Shown in pieces: positions 36,165 to 45,133 of a DNA stretch of 64,000 nt; position 1 is the first letter of the stretch, and each line of letters starts with the position of its first letter. The translations under genes and the position numbers were made by a program. The DNA comes from Scytonema millei VB511283. Its GTDB lineage: Bacteria > Cyanobacteriota > Cyanobacteriia > Cyanobacteriales > Chroococcidiopsidaceae. The notes under the pieces are model-generated. The model worked only from the letters and a program-made list of their open reading frames with translations, made no database searches and was not told the DNA's origin. Location of the stretch: contig NZ_JTJC03000003.1 of NCBI RefSeq assembly GCF_000817735.3, positions 310,001 to 374,000 on the forward strand. Reading direction: 5' to 3'.

Positions 36165-38495
36165 ATGAACTCTAACCCCGTCTCTTCAACTACACCCTTA
36201 ATCCTCGTGGTGGACGACGATAGAACCATGAGGATTTTGCTGCGCCAAGCGATGGAGAAAGATGGCTATAGGGTAGTAGAAGCGGTAAACGGACAGCAAG
36301 CGTTAGAGGCGTATACTCAATGTCATCCAGATTTGGTCTTACTCGATGCGCTCATGCCTGTAATGGATGGCTTTACTTGCTGCGGTCAGCTACAAGCTCT
36401 TTCTCGCTCTAAGCACGCACCTGTTTTAATTATCACGGCTTTAGAAGACCAAGAATCAGTCGATCGCGCCTTCCGTGCCGGTGCCAGCGACTTTGTAACC
36501 AAGCCCATTCACTGGGCTGTTTTACGGCAGCGCGTCCGCCGACTTTTACACCAAACTCAACTTTACAAACAATTGGCGCGATCGAATCGCGAATTGCAAA
36601 CAAAAATCAACGAACTCCACCAAGCACAAAAAGCACTGCAAGAGAGCCGCGAACGTTATGCTTTAATCGCTCAGAGCGCTCACGATGGTTTGTGGGACTG
36701 GAGTATTAGAAGTAATCATATTTATTATTCTCCTCGTTGGAAATCGATGTTGGGTTATGAGGAGAAAGAAATAGGTAACAGCTTAGCGGAATGGTTCGAT
36801 CGCATACATGCTGAAGATAAAGCTAAGTTTCAAGGAGAATTAAGCGCCCATTTAGCAGGATTAACCAACCATTTTGAAACTGAATATCGGTTATTGCACC
36901 AAGATGGTAGCTACGGTTGGATGCTTTGTCGAGGGCTAGCCGTGCGCGATTCTGAAGGTAAACCATATCGCATGGCTGGTTCTCAAACTGATATTACTCA
37001 AAATAAGGCAGCCGAGGCGAAATTACTGCACGATGCTTTCCACGATGGGTTAACAGGTCTACCAAATCGCCTCTGGTTCATGGAGCAATTAGAAAAAGCC
37101 ATTCACCAAACAAAACAAGACCCGAAATCTCAATTTGCCCTCCTATTTTTAGATCTCGATCGCTTTAAAGTGGTCAACGATAGTTTAGGTCATGCTATGG
37201 GCGATCGCCTCCTCTTGGAGATCGCAACTCGCTTAAAAGCGTGCTTACCATCCAATAGCACTCTCTCTAGGTTAGGAGGAGATGAGTTTACAATCCTGTT
37301 GGAAAATTGCGATGCTCTTCGAGTTCGGCAAATTGCAGAGCAAATTCATCGAGAATTGTCAACCCCCTTCAACCTCAAAGGCAATGAGGTTTTTTGCACC
37401 GCTAGTATTGGGATTGCTTTAAGTCATAGCGGATACGAACATTCGGAAGACGTGCTGCGAGATGCCGATATGACCATGTATCGTGCTAAAGCTATGGGTA
37501 AAGCGCGATCGGAAGTCTTTGAACCTGCGATTCACGATCGGGCGATCGCCAGAATGCAGCTTGAAATTGACCTGCGGCGGGCGCTAGAACACAAAGAGTT
37601 CATGGTAGTATACCAGCCGATTGTCTCGCTCAACAGCGGACGAGTTACTGGATTTGAAGCATTGATTCGTTGGCAACATCCCCAACGAGGCTGGGTATCA
37701 CCCGCAGAATTCATTCCTGTTGCTGAAGAAACTGGGTCGATCGTCCCGATTGGCTGGTGGATACTCGAACAAGTGTGTCAGCAGTTACGTACTTGGCAGC
37801 AGCATTCTGTAGTTGACTCTCGATTAACAGTGAATGTTAATCTTTCTGGCAAGCAACTGACACAACCCGATCTGGCGCGGGAAGTTAAACAAATTCTGCA
37901 CAAAACTGGGCTTTCTCCTAGTAGCTTAAAGTTAGAAATTACTGAAAGCGTACTGATGGATAATGTTGATGCTGCGGTTGCTATTTTGCAGCAGTTGAAG
38001 ACGTTGGGAATTCAGTTGGCGATCGATGATTTTGGTACGGGCTATTCTTCCCTCAGCTATCTTCACCGCCTACCCATAGATACGCTGAAGATCGATCGCT
38101 CTTTTGTTAACGATATTGATTGCGATCCAGAAAAAATTGAGATGATCCGTACTATCGTCTCTATGGCATGGAACTTGGGCATCAATGTGGTTGCTGAAGG
38201 GGTAGAAACGAAAAAGCAAATGTATCAATTGCAAGCCTTGAAATGCGATTACGGACAGGGTTATTTCTTCTCGCGTCCGGTGGATGCTGAAGCTGCCAAG
38301 ACTCTACAGTATTTTGAGATTAGAGGTAGCCGTTCTTCTCGCAGATCGAAACAACATATGCCAACACGTCATATCGATTTGATGGAAACTCGTCACGTCG
38401 ATTTATTGGAAAATAGTTCTCAACACGCAACAAAAACATTTATCCTACCAGATTTAGTCGATCTGGGCGGGCATGGATTATCCGATCGCAGATAA
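36165..38495 (+). CDS. Response regulator with PAS, GGDEF and EAL domains (c-di-GMP turnover)
   Basis: 776 residues from ATG 36165. Order: receiver (about 12-130, VVDDD and LVLLDALMP with the phospho-Asp), a short coiled coil, PAS with PAC (about 165-290), GGDEF (RLGGDEFTILL intact) and EAL (FEALIRW, EITESVLM, IDDFGTGYSSLSYL, AEGVET all present). Both the cyclase and the phosphodiesterase sites look active; which dominates cannot be read from sequence. The last 60 residues hold a repeated HIDLMETRHVDLLEN. It may receive phosphate from a hybrid kinase such as the split one upstream, which is divergently transcribed. Confidence 0.93.
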   Translation: MNSNPVSSTTPLILVVDDDRTMRILLRQAMEKDGYRVVEAVNGQQALEAYTQCHPDLVLLDALMPVMDGFTCCGQLQALSRSKHAPVLIITALEDQESVDRAFRAGASDFVTKPIHWAVLRQRVRRLLHQTQLYKQLARSNRELQTKINELHQAQKALQESRERYALIAQSAHDGLWDWSIRSNHIYYSPRWKSMLGYEEKEIGNSLAEWFDRIHAEDKAKFQGELSAHLAGLTNHFETEYRLLHQDGSYGWMLCRGLAVRDSEGKPYRMAGSQTDITQNKAAEAKLLHDAFHDGLTGLPNRLWFMEQLEKAIHQTKQDPKSQFALLFLDLDRFKVVNDSLGHAMGDRLLLEIATRLKACLPSNSTLSRLGGDEFTILLENCDALRVRQIAEQIHRELSTPFNLKGNEVFCTASIGIALSHSGYEHSEDVLRDADMTMYRAKAMGKARSEVFEPAIHDRAIARMQLEIDLRRALEHKEFMVVYQPIVSLNSGRVTGFEALIRWQHPQRGWVSPAEFIPVAEETGSIVPIGWWILEQVCQQLRTWQQHSVVDSRLTVNVNLSGKQLTQPDLAREVKQILHKTGLSPSSLKLEITESVLMDNVDAAVAILQQLKTLGIQLAIDDFGTGYSSLSYLHRLPIDTLKIDRSFVNDIDCDPEKIEMIRTIVSMAWNLGINVVAEGVETKKQMYQLQALKCDYGQGYFFSRPVDAEAAKTLQYFEIRGSRSSRRSKQHMPTRHIDLMETRHVDLLENSSQHATKTFILPDLVDLGGHGLSDRR

Positions 38496-38522
38496 GTAAG
38501 AATATCTCGTTTAGAATCAGTA

Positions 38523-39329
38523 ATGACGATCGATAACAGCCTTAACGTGAATCGATACTTAGATGTAATTAAGTTGTTGTGGAGTGCTGCGATCGCGGCT
38601 GAGTTAGAATACCGCGCTAATTTTGTTTTAGCAACCCTCACCAGCCTTGGCAATCTTGCAGGCAGTTTGTTCGGACTTTTCCTGTTCTATCGCACTGGTT
38701 ATACTTTTGAAGGCTGGCAATGGCAAGAAGCCTTAATCGTATTGGGCGTTTTTACTTTACTCCAGGGCTTTTCCAGTACGTTTCTCTCTCCCAATCTCAA
38801 CAGAATTGTCACTTACGTCCAACAGGGAACGTTGGATTTTGTGTTGTTAAAACCAATTAATAGCCAATTTTGGCTTTCTACCCACACCCTTTCCCCTTGG
38901 GGGGTTCCCGATATTCTTTTTGGCAGCATAATTATCGGCTACGCTGGGAGTCTACTCGGTTTGACGCTTGGTGACTACTTACTAAGTACAATTCCATTAA
39001 TCTTTGGCTTTATTAGCCTCTATAGCTTGTGGTTTATACTTGGGGCGACGAGTATTTGGTTTGTCAAAATTTACAACGTCACCGAGGTATTAAGGGGATT
39101 ATTGGAAGCAGGACGATATCCAATGGTAGCTTATCCAATTGCCTATCGTTTCTTCTTTACCTTTGTCGTCCCCGTAGCTTTTCTCACCACAGTTCCAGCC
39201 GAGACAATGTTAGGCAGAGTTCAGTTAGGCTGGGTAATTGGTGCGGGACTGTTAGCACTATGTCTATTTGCGATCGCTACTGTATTTTGGCGGTTTGCCT
39301 TACGGTTTTACACCAGTGCTTCGAGTTAA
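38523..39329 (+). CDS. ABC-2 family (DUF990-type) transporter permease
   Basis: 268 residues with six hydrophobic segments and no ATPase domain. YVQQGTLDFVLLKPINSQFW and the general layout match the ABC-2 permeases that pair with NatA-like ATPases; such genes usually come in pairs of permeases plus an ATPase. None of these partners lies beside it. The substrate is unknown. It starts 27 bp after the GGDEF-EAL gene, so the two may share a transcript. Confidence 0.85.
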   Translation: MTIDNSLNVNRYLDVIKLLWSAAIAAELEYRANFVLATLTSLGNLAGSLFGLFLFYRTGYTFEGWQWQEALIVLGVFTLLQGFSSTFLSPNLNRIVTYVQQGTLDFVLLKPINSQFWLSTHTLSPWGVPDILFGSIIIGYAGSLLGLTLGDYLLSTIPLIFGFISLYSLWFILGATSIWFVKIYNVTEVLRGLLEAGRYPMVAYPIAYRFFFTFVVPVAFLTTVPAETMLGRVQLGWVIGAGLLALCLFAIATVFWRFALRFYTSASS

Positions 39330-39395
39330 TCAGATGTCGTATGCGTTATTTTTTCGTGTATCTTGCGAACTTAGGATTTACTAAAATGAAATAAA

Positions 39396-39968
39396 ATGCC
39401 GAATCTTTATATTATTGGCGGTGCAAATGGTGCAGGTAAAACAACTGTATCAATGAGTTTGTTGCCAAGTCTGGGATGCTACGAGTACGTAAATGCTGAC
39501 GCGATCGCTATTGGACTTTCTCCCTTCAATCCAGAGTCTATGGCGATTGAAGCAGGACGTTTAATGATTCAAAGGTTGAGAAGCTTGTCAGATTCAGGTG
39601 TCGATTTTGCCTTTGAAACAACTTTAGCAGCCAGAACTTTTGCATCTTTTATGGGTGTTTGTAGAGAAAGAGGTTATACAATTAATCTAATTTATTTCTG
39701 GTTGCAAAGTGCTGAATTGGCAGTAGAACGGGTAGCGAGACGGGTAGCTAGTGGCGGACATTCGATTCCAGAAGCAGTAATTCGCAGACGCTATCAGAGG
39801 GGAAGGAGAAATCTGTTTTCTCTGTATTTACCTTTATGCGATGGTTGGATGATTTATGATAATTCTAGTTCATCTTCTCAATTGGTAGCTGAACGTATTA
39901 TTAATCAGCAGCCTATAATCTATGAGAAAGAGACTTGGAGAAGAATTTCGGAGGAAGGAAATGACTGA
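39396..39968 (+). CDS. Zeta-toxin-like P-loop kinase
   Basis: 190 residues. Walker A is GGANGAGKTT (residues 8-17), followed by NADAIAIGLSPF and FAFETTLAARTF, where zeta toxins have their substrate-binding Asp and Thr residues. A basic helix RRRYQRGRRNLF is the Arg-rich lid. Classical zeta toxins phosphorylate UDP-N-acetylglucosamine; this shorter single-domain type is widespread and its substrate is not established. The stop overlaps a small downstream gene by 8 bp, which would be the natural candidate for a partner or antitoxin. Confidence 0.88.
   Translation: MPNLYIIGGANGAGKTTVSMSLLPSLGCYEYVNADAIAIGLSPFNPESMAIEAGRLMIQRLRSLSDSGVDFAFETTLAARTFASFMGVCRERGYTINLIYFWLQSAELAVERVARRVASGGHSIPEAVIRRRYQRGRRNLFSLYLPLCDGWMIYDNSSSSSQLVAERIINQQPIIYEKETWRRISEEGND
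39950..39954 (+). promoter_or_regulatory. Ribosome-binding site for the small gene at 39961
   Basis: GGAGG six bases before ATG 39961, inside the end of the zeta-like gene. It decides the start in favour of 39961 over 39922. Confidence 0.75.
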
Positions 39969-40161
39969 AGAAGAAATGCAGCAAATGCATGACAAAATTG
40001 ATGCTGGAGTTAAAGCAGCGATTGCAGCAGCAATTGAAAAACACCGCAAGCTAGGCGAGTCAATTAGCATTATGCAGGATGAAAAAGTAGTCACTTTGAC
40101 TGGTGACGAAATTCCTGTTTTGAAAATAACTCATAATAATGCAAATAAACCGAAGATTTAA
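39961..40161 (+). CDS. Small helical protein overlapping the zeta-like gene
   Basis: 66 residues: MTEEEMQQMHDKIDAGVKAA, then AIAAAIEKHRKLGESISI, then a short strand with DEIPVLKI. It has an N-terminal acidic helical hairpin and a C-terminal tail. The size and placement fit an antitoxin or immunity-like partner, and the known epsilon antitoxin is a three-helix bundle, but I see no sequence match to epsilon. Alternatively it is an accessory subunit. Translation is coupled to the kinase by the 8-bp overlap. Confidence 0.75.
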   Translation: MTEEEMQQMHDKIDAGVKAAIAAAIEKHRKLGESISIMQDEKVVTLTGDEIPVLKITHNNANKPKI

Positions 40162-40274
40162 GTATGGGAATATTTGAGTATACTTACTACCCACTGATAG
40201 CCTATTACCAAGATGCTGCGGAGAAAAGCAATGCTATGTTTCTCTATTTAACATAACTACAACAAAAAATTAAA

Positions 40275-40405
40275 TGTAGGGTGGGCAGCGCCCACACCAT
40301 TAGCATAAATGAGGTCAGCAGCTCTAGAAATTAATTAAACGTAGCGTCCACCACAATTAGCATAACTGAAGCAAGCAGTTCATGGTGGGCATTGCCCACC
40401 CTACA
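40275..40405. mobile_element. MITE-like element with 21-bp terminal inverted repeats
   Basis: The left end TGTAGGGTGGGCAGCGCCCAC and right end (as complement) TGTAGGGTGGGCAATGCCCAC match at 19 of 21 positions. Each end is itself a palindrome (GTGGGC..GCCCAC). 131 bp, no open frame, with an internal near-direct repeat ATTAGCATAA. It ends 5 bp before the GNAT start codon. Confidence 0.85.
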
Positions 40406-40410
40406 AATAT

Positions 40411-40881
40411 ATGGAGATTAATTTTAAAGTTGCTGAAACCTCTGATATAGAAACTCTGGTAAATTTTATTAGAGGATTTTACGAGTTTGACGGTCATATA
40501 TTTGATGAGAATAGTATTCGTACCACATTGTTAAAGCTGCTGCTTGATGCTAATCTGGGGCGAGTGTGGCTGATTCGTAAAGGTGAAGAGGCGATCGGCT
40601 ATATTGTTATTACTTTCGGCTACAGCTTAGAATATCGAGGTAGAGATGCATTTATTGATGAGTTTTATATTAGAGCCAGCGATCGCGGGCAAGGAATAGG
40701 TAAACAAACGATCCAATTTCTGGAAAAAATTTGCTCCGAACTAGAAATTAATGCCTTACATTTAGAAGTCGAGCGGCACAATACAAAAGCACAAAATTTC
40801 TACCGTCAGGTGGGTTTTGTAGACCAAAATCGCTACTTAATGACTAAGTTGAGCGTCCAACAATATGAGCCGATCGCCTAG
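40411..40881 (+). CDS. GNAT family N-acetyltransferase
   Basis: 156 residues. The acetyl-CoA-binding motif is RASDRGQGIGKQTIQFLE (about 90-107); LHLEVERHNTKAQNFYRQVGF is the canonical C-terminal block. It transfers an acetyl group to an amine of an unknown substrate in the cytoplasm. The ATG is 5 bp from the end of the MITE, so its upstream control region is the MITE itself. Confidence 0.9.
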   Translation: MEINFKVAETSDIETLVNFIRGFYEFDGHIFDENSIRTTLLKLLLDANLGRVWLIRKGEEAIGYIVITFGYSLEYRGRDAFIDEFYIRASDRGQGIGKQTIQFLEKICSELEINALHLEVERHNTKAQNFYRQVGFVDQNRYLMTKLSVQQYEPIA

Positions 40882-40914
40882 CCGCACGGTTAAGATCGAT
40901 GGGTGTAGATCCTG

Positions 40915-41997
40915 ATGCAGAAGATATTTAGGCAAATACTGGCAGTTATCCTATCTTTGCTACCTCCAGTAGTCGCGATCGCTTCAGCGTTACTTGTAGG
41001 TGCGGGATTAATGTTAGTTGCAGGTGCAAATCCCATCGCAGCCTATACAGCCCTATTTCAAGAATCCCTCTCTACTTATTTCGGTTTTGGCAATACGCTC
41101 ACAAAAATGGCTCCCCTACTATTAACAAGTCTAGGGGTTCTAATAGCTTTACGGGCAGGACAATTTAATATTGGTGGCGAAGGACAGATCTACATGGGGG
41201 CGTTGGGTAGCGCGATCGCGGGATTATCTATCAAAGGTATACCTGCATTAATTCACGTCCCTTTAGCACTACTAGCGGGTTTTCTCTTTGGGGGAATTTG
41301 GGGTTTAATTCCTGGTTACCTTAAAGCAGTGCGGGGAGTCAATGAAGTCATTACTACGCTGTTGCTCAATTATATTGCTTTCAACTTAGTCAGTTACCTC
41401 GTTCAGGGACCGTTAATGGCTCCTAATGCACCTAGCCCTTATTCTCCCATTATTGCCCGCTCTGCCCAACTACCGATTATCCTTCCAGGTAGTTTAGCCC
41501 ATGCCGGAATTTTAGTCGGACTCGTAGCGGCTGGGGTGTTATGGGTACTGTTACAGCGATCGCCTTTCGGTTATCGTACCGCAGCCGTGGGGATGAATCC
41601 AGTTGCAGCCCGTTATGGTGGTATTTCTGTACAGCGTACCATTATGCTCGTCATGGCGCTGGCGGGTGGTTTGGCGGGGTTGGCTGGTGCATCGGAGGTG
41701 ATGGGTTTGAAATTTCGCCTGTTCGAGCAAGTTTCACCCGGTTACGGCTTTGATGCGATCGCGATCGCTTTTTTGAGTCGCGGTAGCGTTCTCGGAGTTA
41801 TTCTCACGTCTCTATTTTTTAGCGCCCTCCGTAGCGGTGCAAATGTCATGCAACGCAGCGCCGGTGTTCCCGTCACGATTGTTTTTGCTATTCAGGGGTT
41901 AACCGTGCTGTTCGTGGCTATTAGCCAGCGTTGGTTAGTTAAACCACCGCAGAGAGAAAGCATTGTTCAAAAAGTCTCTCCTGCTAACGAATCGTAA
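40915..41997 (+). CDS. ABC transporter permease, nucleoside (BMP/NupP) type
   Basis: 360 residues with eight to nine hydrophobic segments. LGVLIALRAGQFNIGGEGQI, then AVRGVNEVITTLLLNYIA and VGMNPVAARYGGI are the conserved cytoplasmic loops of the YufP/NupP permeases that work with BMP-type binding proteins and a double ATPase. Those two partners are at 56787-59464, on the other strand; a second permease (NupQ type) is not in the window. The likely role is import of nucleosides or related bases across the plasma membrane. Confidence 0.88.
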   Translation: MQKIFRQILAVILSLLPPVVAIASALLVGAGLMLVAGANPIAAYTALFQESLSTYFGFGNTLTKMAPLLLTSLGVLIALRAGQFNIGGEGQIYMGALGSAIAGLSIKGIPALIHVPLALLAGFLFGGIWGLIPGYLKAVRGVNEVITTLLLNYIAFNLVSYLVQGPLMAPNAPSPYSPIIARSAQLPIILPGSLAHAGILVGLVAAGVLWVLLQRSPFGYRTAAVGMNPVAARYGGISVQRTIMLVMALAGGLAGLAGASEVMGLKFRLFEQVSPGYGFDAIAIAFLSRGSVLGVILTSLFFSALRSGANVMQRSAGVPVTIVFAIQGLTVLFVAISQRWLVKPPQRESIVQKVSPANES

Positions 41998-42435
41998 ATT
42001 GGCGAGCGCAGCGCTTAACGGTGCAGTGGATGACGCGATGTTTTGCTAATATCCACAAGTCATTCGTAACAATATATTACATCTACATGAAATTGAGCTA
42101 TATTTCGCGGAATTTGCTTATGACGAACAGTATTTTAACTAAATCCACCTCTAGCAAGCGCGCATGACATCCATTCACACAAAGTCTCGTTCACAGCGAG
42201 TACAGCAAAAGTAAGCATCGATCGCTCTCACATGCATTCTCCACCCGATTCTAGAGCGGCGATCGTCAAGCACTTCATCGTTTCTTCAACTTAGATTTAC
42301 ACTCATTTTATCTCGTCACTCTATCCAAAGAGGTAGTTTACGTGTATGTTAGAATTTATACATAATACATAAATCATCAATTAGCCCGGTTAAACAAACA
42401 CTTTTAAATCGAGAGTAAGCGTGTAAGTAACTGAA
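41998..42435. other. Intergenic region
   Basis: 438 bp, A+T-rich towards the 3' side, with HIP1 sites. No gene, repeat array or RNA recognised; it must hold the promoter of the next gene. Confidence 0.55.
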
Positions 42436-43329
42436 ATGCTCATAACAAAAAGAATACATCAAGTACGTAATAAAATCTTAAGAAAGATTTTTGATACTCC
42501 AGTATTTACAATTCCCTCAGAACTTGCTTATAAAGAGGCAGTTGAGCAGCATACTTATAAGTTACCCGGACTTACTCCCAACGACTCTCAGATTGTTAAG
42601 ACACTCAAACAAGAAGGAATTTTTATGACTTCCTTAGAAGCATTAAATATTTCTTCTACACCTTCAGTTCTGGCATCTGTAAAAAAAGTATTGCCAACCT
42701 TACTAAACGTTTTACCCAGCAACAAACAAGAATTTGCCATTCACGCGAGCAACGCGCAAGTTATGGAACATCCAGAGCTTTTTCTCTGGGGATTAGAAGA
42801 TAGATTGCTGGATATTACCGAGAATTACATTGGTCTACCGATCGCATATCACGGTGTCTACTTTCGGAAAGATTTAGCAAATGATGTCAAACTCAAATCA
42901 AGGCTTTGGCACATAGACACAGAAGATCGCTGTGTGTTTAAAATTATCATTTACTTAAATGATGTCAGCGAAGGTAATGGTCCTTTTCAATATATTTCTA
43001 AACCTTTGACTGCGCTTTTATCTAGTTCGCTGGGATACAAACACGGCTATCTACAAGATAAGACGGTAGAACCGATTATTCCTCAATCTGAATGGATCTC
43101 ATGCACTGGTACGGCTGGTACGGTAATTTTAGTGGATACTGGTAGCATTTTCCATCGAGGTAAAGTGCCGGAAAATAGCGATCGCTTTGCTCTGTTCTAC
43201 GATTACAGTTCGAGAGAACCGAAATATCCCTATTACTGCAAATCTTCTCTACCGCAAAAAGATTTACTTACCTTGATGCCGAGATTATCCACACATCAAC
43301 AGGAATGTCTTTGGAAAGATAATTGGTAA
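42436..43329 (+). CDS. Phytanoyl-CoA-dioxygenase-like 2-oxoglutarate/Fe(II) oxygenase
   Basis: 297 residues. The HxD pair is in LWHIDTEDRC (about 156-162), the distal His in IFHRGKVPE (about 237) and the 2-oxoglutarate Arg in SDRFALFYDY (about 248), with a beta-rich region between. This is the metal site of non-haem iron oxygenases of the PhyH superfamily, which hydroxylate small molecules. No neighbouring biosynthetic genes reveal the substrate. No signal peptide is present. Confidence 0.82.
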   Translation: MLITKRIHQVRNKILRKIFDTPVFTIPSELAYKEAVEQHTYKLPGLTPNDSQIVKTLKQEGIFMTSLEALNISSTPSVLASVKKVLPTLLNVLPSNKQEFAIHASNAQVMEHPELFLWGLEDRLLDITENYIGLPIAYHGVYFRKDLANDVKLKSRLWHIDTEDRCVFKIIIYLNDVSEGNGPFQYISKPLTALLSSSLGYKHGYLQDKTVEPIIPQSEWISCTGTAGTVILVDTGSIFHRGKVPENSDRFALFYDYSSREPKYPYYCKSSLPQKDLLTLMPRLSTHQQECLWKDNW

Positions 43330-43464
43330 GCTGGAACGAGTCTTGTCAAACGTCATTTATCATTTGTCATTTGTTTTTTGAGCTGAAACGCTATAGTTAG
43401 AAGAATTATTAGTATAAGCGTTAGCTGTTGCAATTGAACGCCGATGAACGTAGATTGACACAGA

Positions 43465-43884
43465 TTAGTCTTTGCGAAAGAACTGCTGTAATATCTCTTT
43501 CGGTGGGCGATCCCAAGTGTCGATATGTTCGTAAATTAAGCCGTCTTCATTTAATTTGTAGTTAGAATAGCCGTTAAAAAATACTTGGGGTTTCCAAGGT
43601 AGTCGTAATACTCCTCGAACAGTCCAAGTTGCTAAAATTGTCTGTTCGTCTTTCTGATGTACGTCGTGTACGTCGAAGTAAATTTCTGTAAAAAATAATT
43701 TGGCATGAAATCGTAACGTCCAAAAGATAATTCGATAATTGAATTTATATTTAAATTTATTGACTGGATCTTGAAAATAGATATTTTGTGTATAGATATC
43801 GTAGGAAATATCCCGTTCAAACAGAGTTGGTAAATCGTGTTTGAGCGTATCAATATTATATTTTACCTGTAATTGATATTCCAT
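43465..43884 (-). CDS. DUF2358 domain protein
   Basis: 139 residues with the pattern typical of this cyanobacterial and plastid family. It begins with DLPTLFERDISYDIYTQNI and FQDPVNKFKY; LPWKPQVFFNGYSNYKL and IYEHIDTWDRPP follow later. The fold is probably NTF2-like (alpha+beta, about 130 residues). Function unknown. It follows the GHL10 gene after a 28-bp palindrome that may end that transcript. Confidence 0.8.
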   Translation of the reverse strand: MEYQLQVKYNIDTLKHDLPTLFERDISYDIYTQNIYFQDPVNKFKYKFNYRIIFWTLRFHAKLFFTEIYFDVHDVHQKDEQTILATWTVRGVLRLPWKPQVFFNGYSNYKLNEDGLIYEHIDTWDRPPKEILQQFFRKD

Positions 43885-43935
43885 TTATCCTTACTTTTTA
43901 TTGCCGTTTTCTGTTGGATGAAATCGCGGTTGGTA

Positions 43936-43963
43936 GTAGGGGCGTACAGTTGTGCGCCCCTAC
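43936..43963. repeat. 28-bp palindrome GTAGGGGCG(..)CGCCCCTAC, copy 1
   Basis: One of five copies; 12 bp after the stop of the GHL10 gene. This copy has two changes in the centre (GTACAGTTGTGC). Confidence 0.85.
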
Positions 43964-43975
43964 AGATAATCATTA

Positions 43976-45130
43976 TTAAAAGCGATTCTGCCACAATTTG
44001 AATAAATTCTGAATTCCTCTAGCTACCGAAGAACCAGCGTTCTCAGGCTGGGGCTGGGCAAGGCTGGCAACAGAGGGAAAGGCAGCAGATTTCGCATAAG
44101 CACCGTTACGTAAAACTTTAGCTAAAGCATTATTATCCGATCGCAAGCCTTCGTAAAAGAAAAAGACTTCTCCGTTAATACCGCAATAACGATTGTGGGC
44201 GATCGTCTGCGATAAATATTGAGGAGTCATGCGGTACGAACTAATTTTGAGTAAAACACCTGGAGCAACTCGCGATCGCTGTTGAGGAGTCACTTGTTCT
44301 CTTACAAGGCGATCGATAATCTGTTTGTAGCTATTGAAATCGCGGCGATAAGCTTGGGGGTGGAGTAGATCGACTAATCCTCGTTGCAGCCAAGTTTGAG
44401 AATCTTGCAAGTATTCTTTATAACCCCAGTCGTAGATACTAGGAGCCATTGATATGAGTAAATTGGGATTAACGGCTTTGACTTCTCGATTCAGACGGGC
44501 GAGAAAGTTAGTCAAAATATCTGCCCGCCATTGCAGCCACCGCCGATCCTGGGGGTTTGAGGGAGGTTGACGGCGAAATTTTTGGCGATAACGGGCTACA
44601 GTTCCCACATCGTAGCCGCCTTCACACGGCATAGCAGGAATACGATCGTCACCTTGAATGCCATCTATATCGTAATTATTGACAACTTCTAAAATTAAAC
44701 TCAGCAAAAAATCTTGTACTTGGGAGTCGAGGGCATTCATCCACTCGAAACCATTCTTTTTCAGTAAATTACCTTTACAGTCACGGGCTGCCCATTCTGG
44801 TTTTTTTGCGAGTAATTGTCCCCCATTTTGGTTGTAGGAACTCGCAAAACCGTATTCAAACCAGGGAATAACTTTCAGTCCGACTCGCCTTGCTTCAGTC
44901 ACCAGTTCGGCTAACGGATCGCGTCCAGTGTAGCGCGGATCGATCGCCAAGCCAAACTGCGATCGCATCACTTGACTGGGATAAACTGTAGCCCCTTTAC
45001 TCCACACAACGGGGAACACCACGTTAAATCCCGTCGCTGCCAAGAAATTCATCGCCTCGGCAATATTCGCTTGAGAGTCAAGAACTGCACTATCGGTATT
45101 GGTAATCCAAATTCCTCGTATTTCACTCAC
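43976..45130 (-). CDS. Family 10-like glycosyl hydrolase (GHL10)
   Basis: 384 residues, no signal peptide. REIRGIWITNTDS-like start, VVFPVVWSKGATVYPS, KVIPWFEYGFASSYN, YDIDGIQGDDRI and LLHPQAYRRDF are blocks of the GHL10 (DUF187-type) TIM barrel. Asp and Glu residues in WFEYG and GIQGDD are candidates for catalysis. Family members are thought to act on glycans, possibly cell-wall material, but substrates are largely unknown. The gene starts 3 bp after the DUF1206 gene ends, so the two form an operon. Confidence 0.88.
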   Translation of the reverse strand: MSEIRGIWITNTDSAVLDSQANIAEAMNFLAATGFNVVFPVVWSKGATVYPSQVMRSQFGLAIDPRYTGRDPLAELVTEARRVGLKVIPWFEYGFASSYNQNGGQLLAKKPEWAARDCKGNLLKKNGFEWMNALDSQVQDFLLSLILEVVNNYDIDGIQGDDRIPAMPCEGGYDVGTVARYRQKFRRQPPSNPQDRRWLQWRADILTNFLARLNREVKAVNPNLLISMAPSIYDWGYKEYLQDSQTWLQRGLVDLLHPQAYRRDFNSYKQIIDRLVREQVTPQQRSRVAPGVLLKISSYRMTPQYLSQTIAHNRYCGINGEVFFFYEGLRSDNNALAKVLRNGAYAKSAAFPSVASLAQPQPENAGSSVARGIQNLFKLWQNRF

Positions 45131-45133
45131 GAT

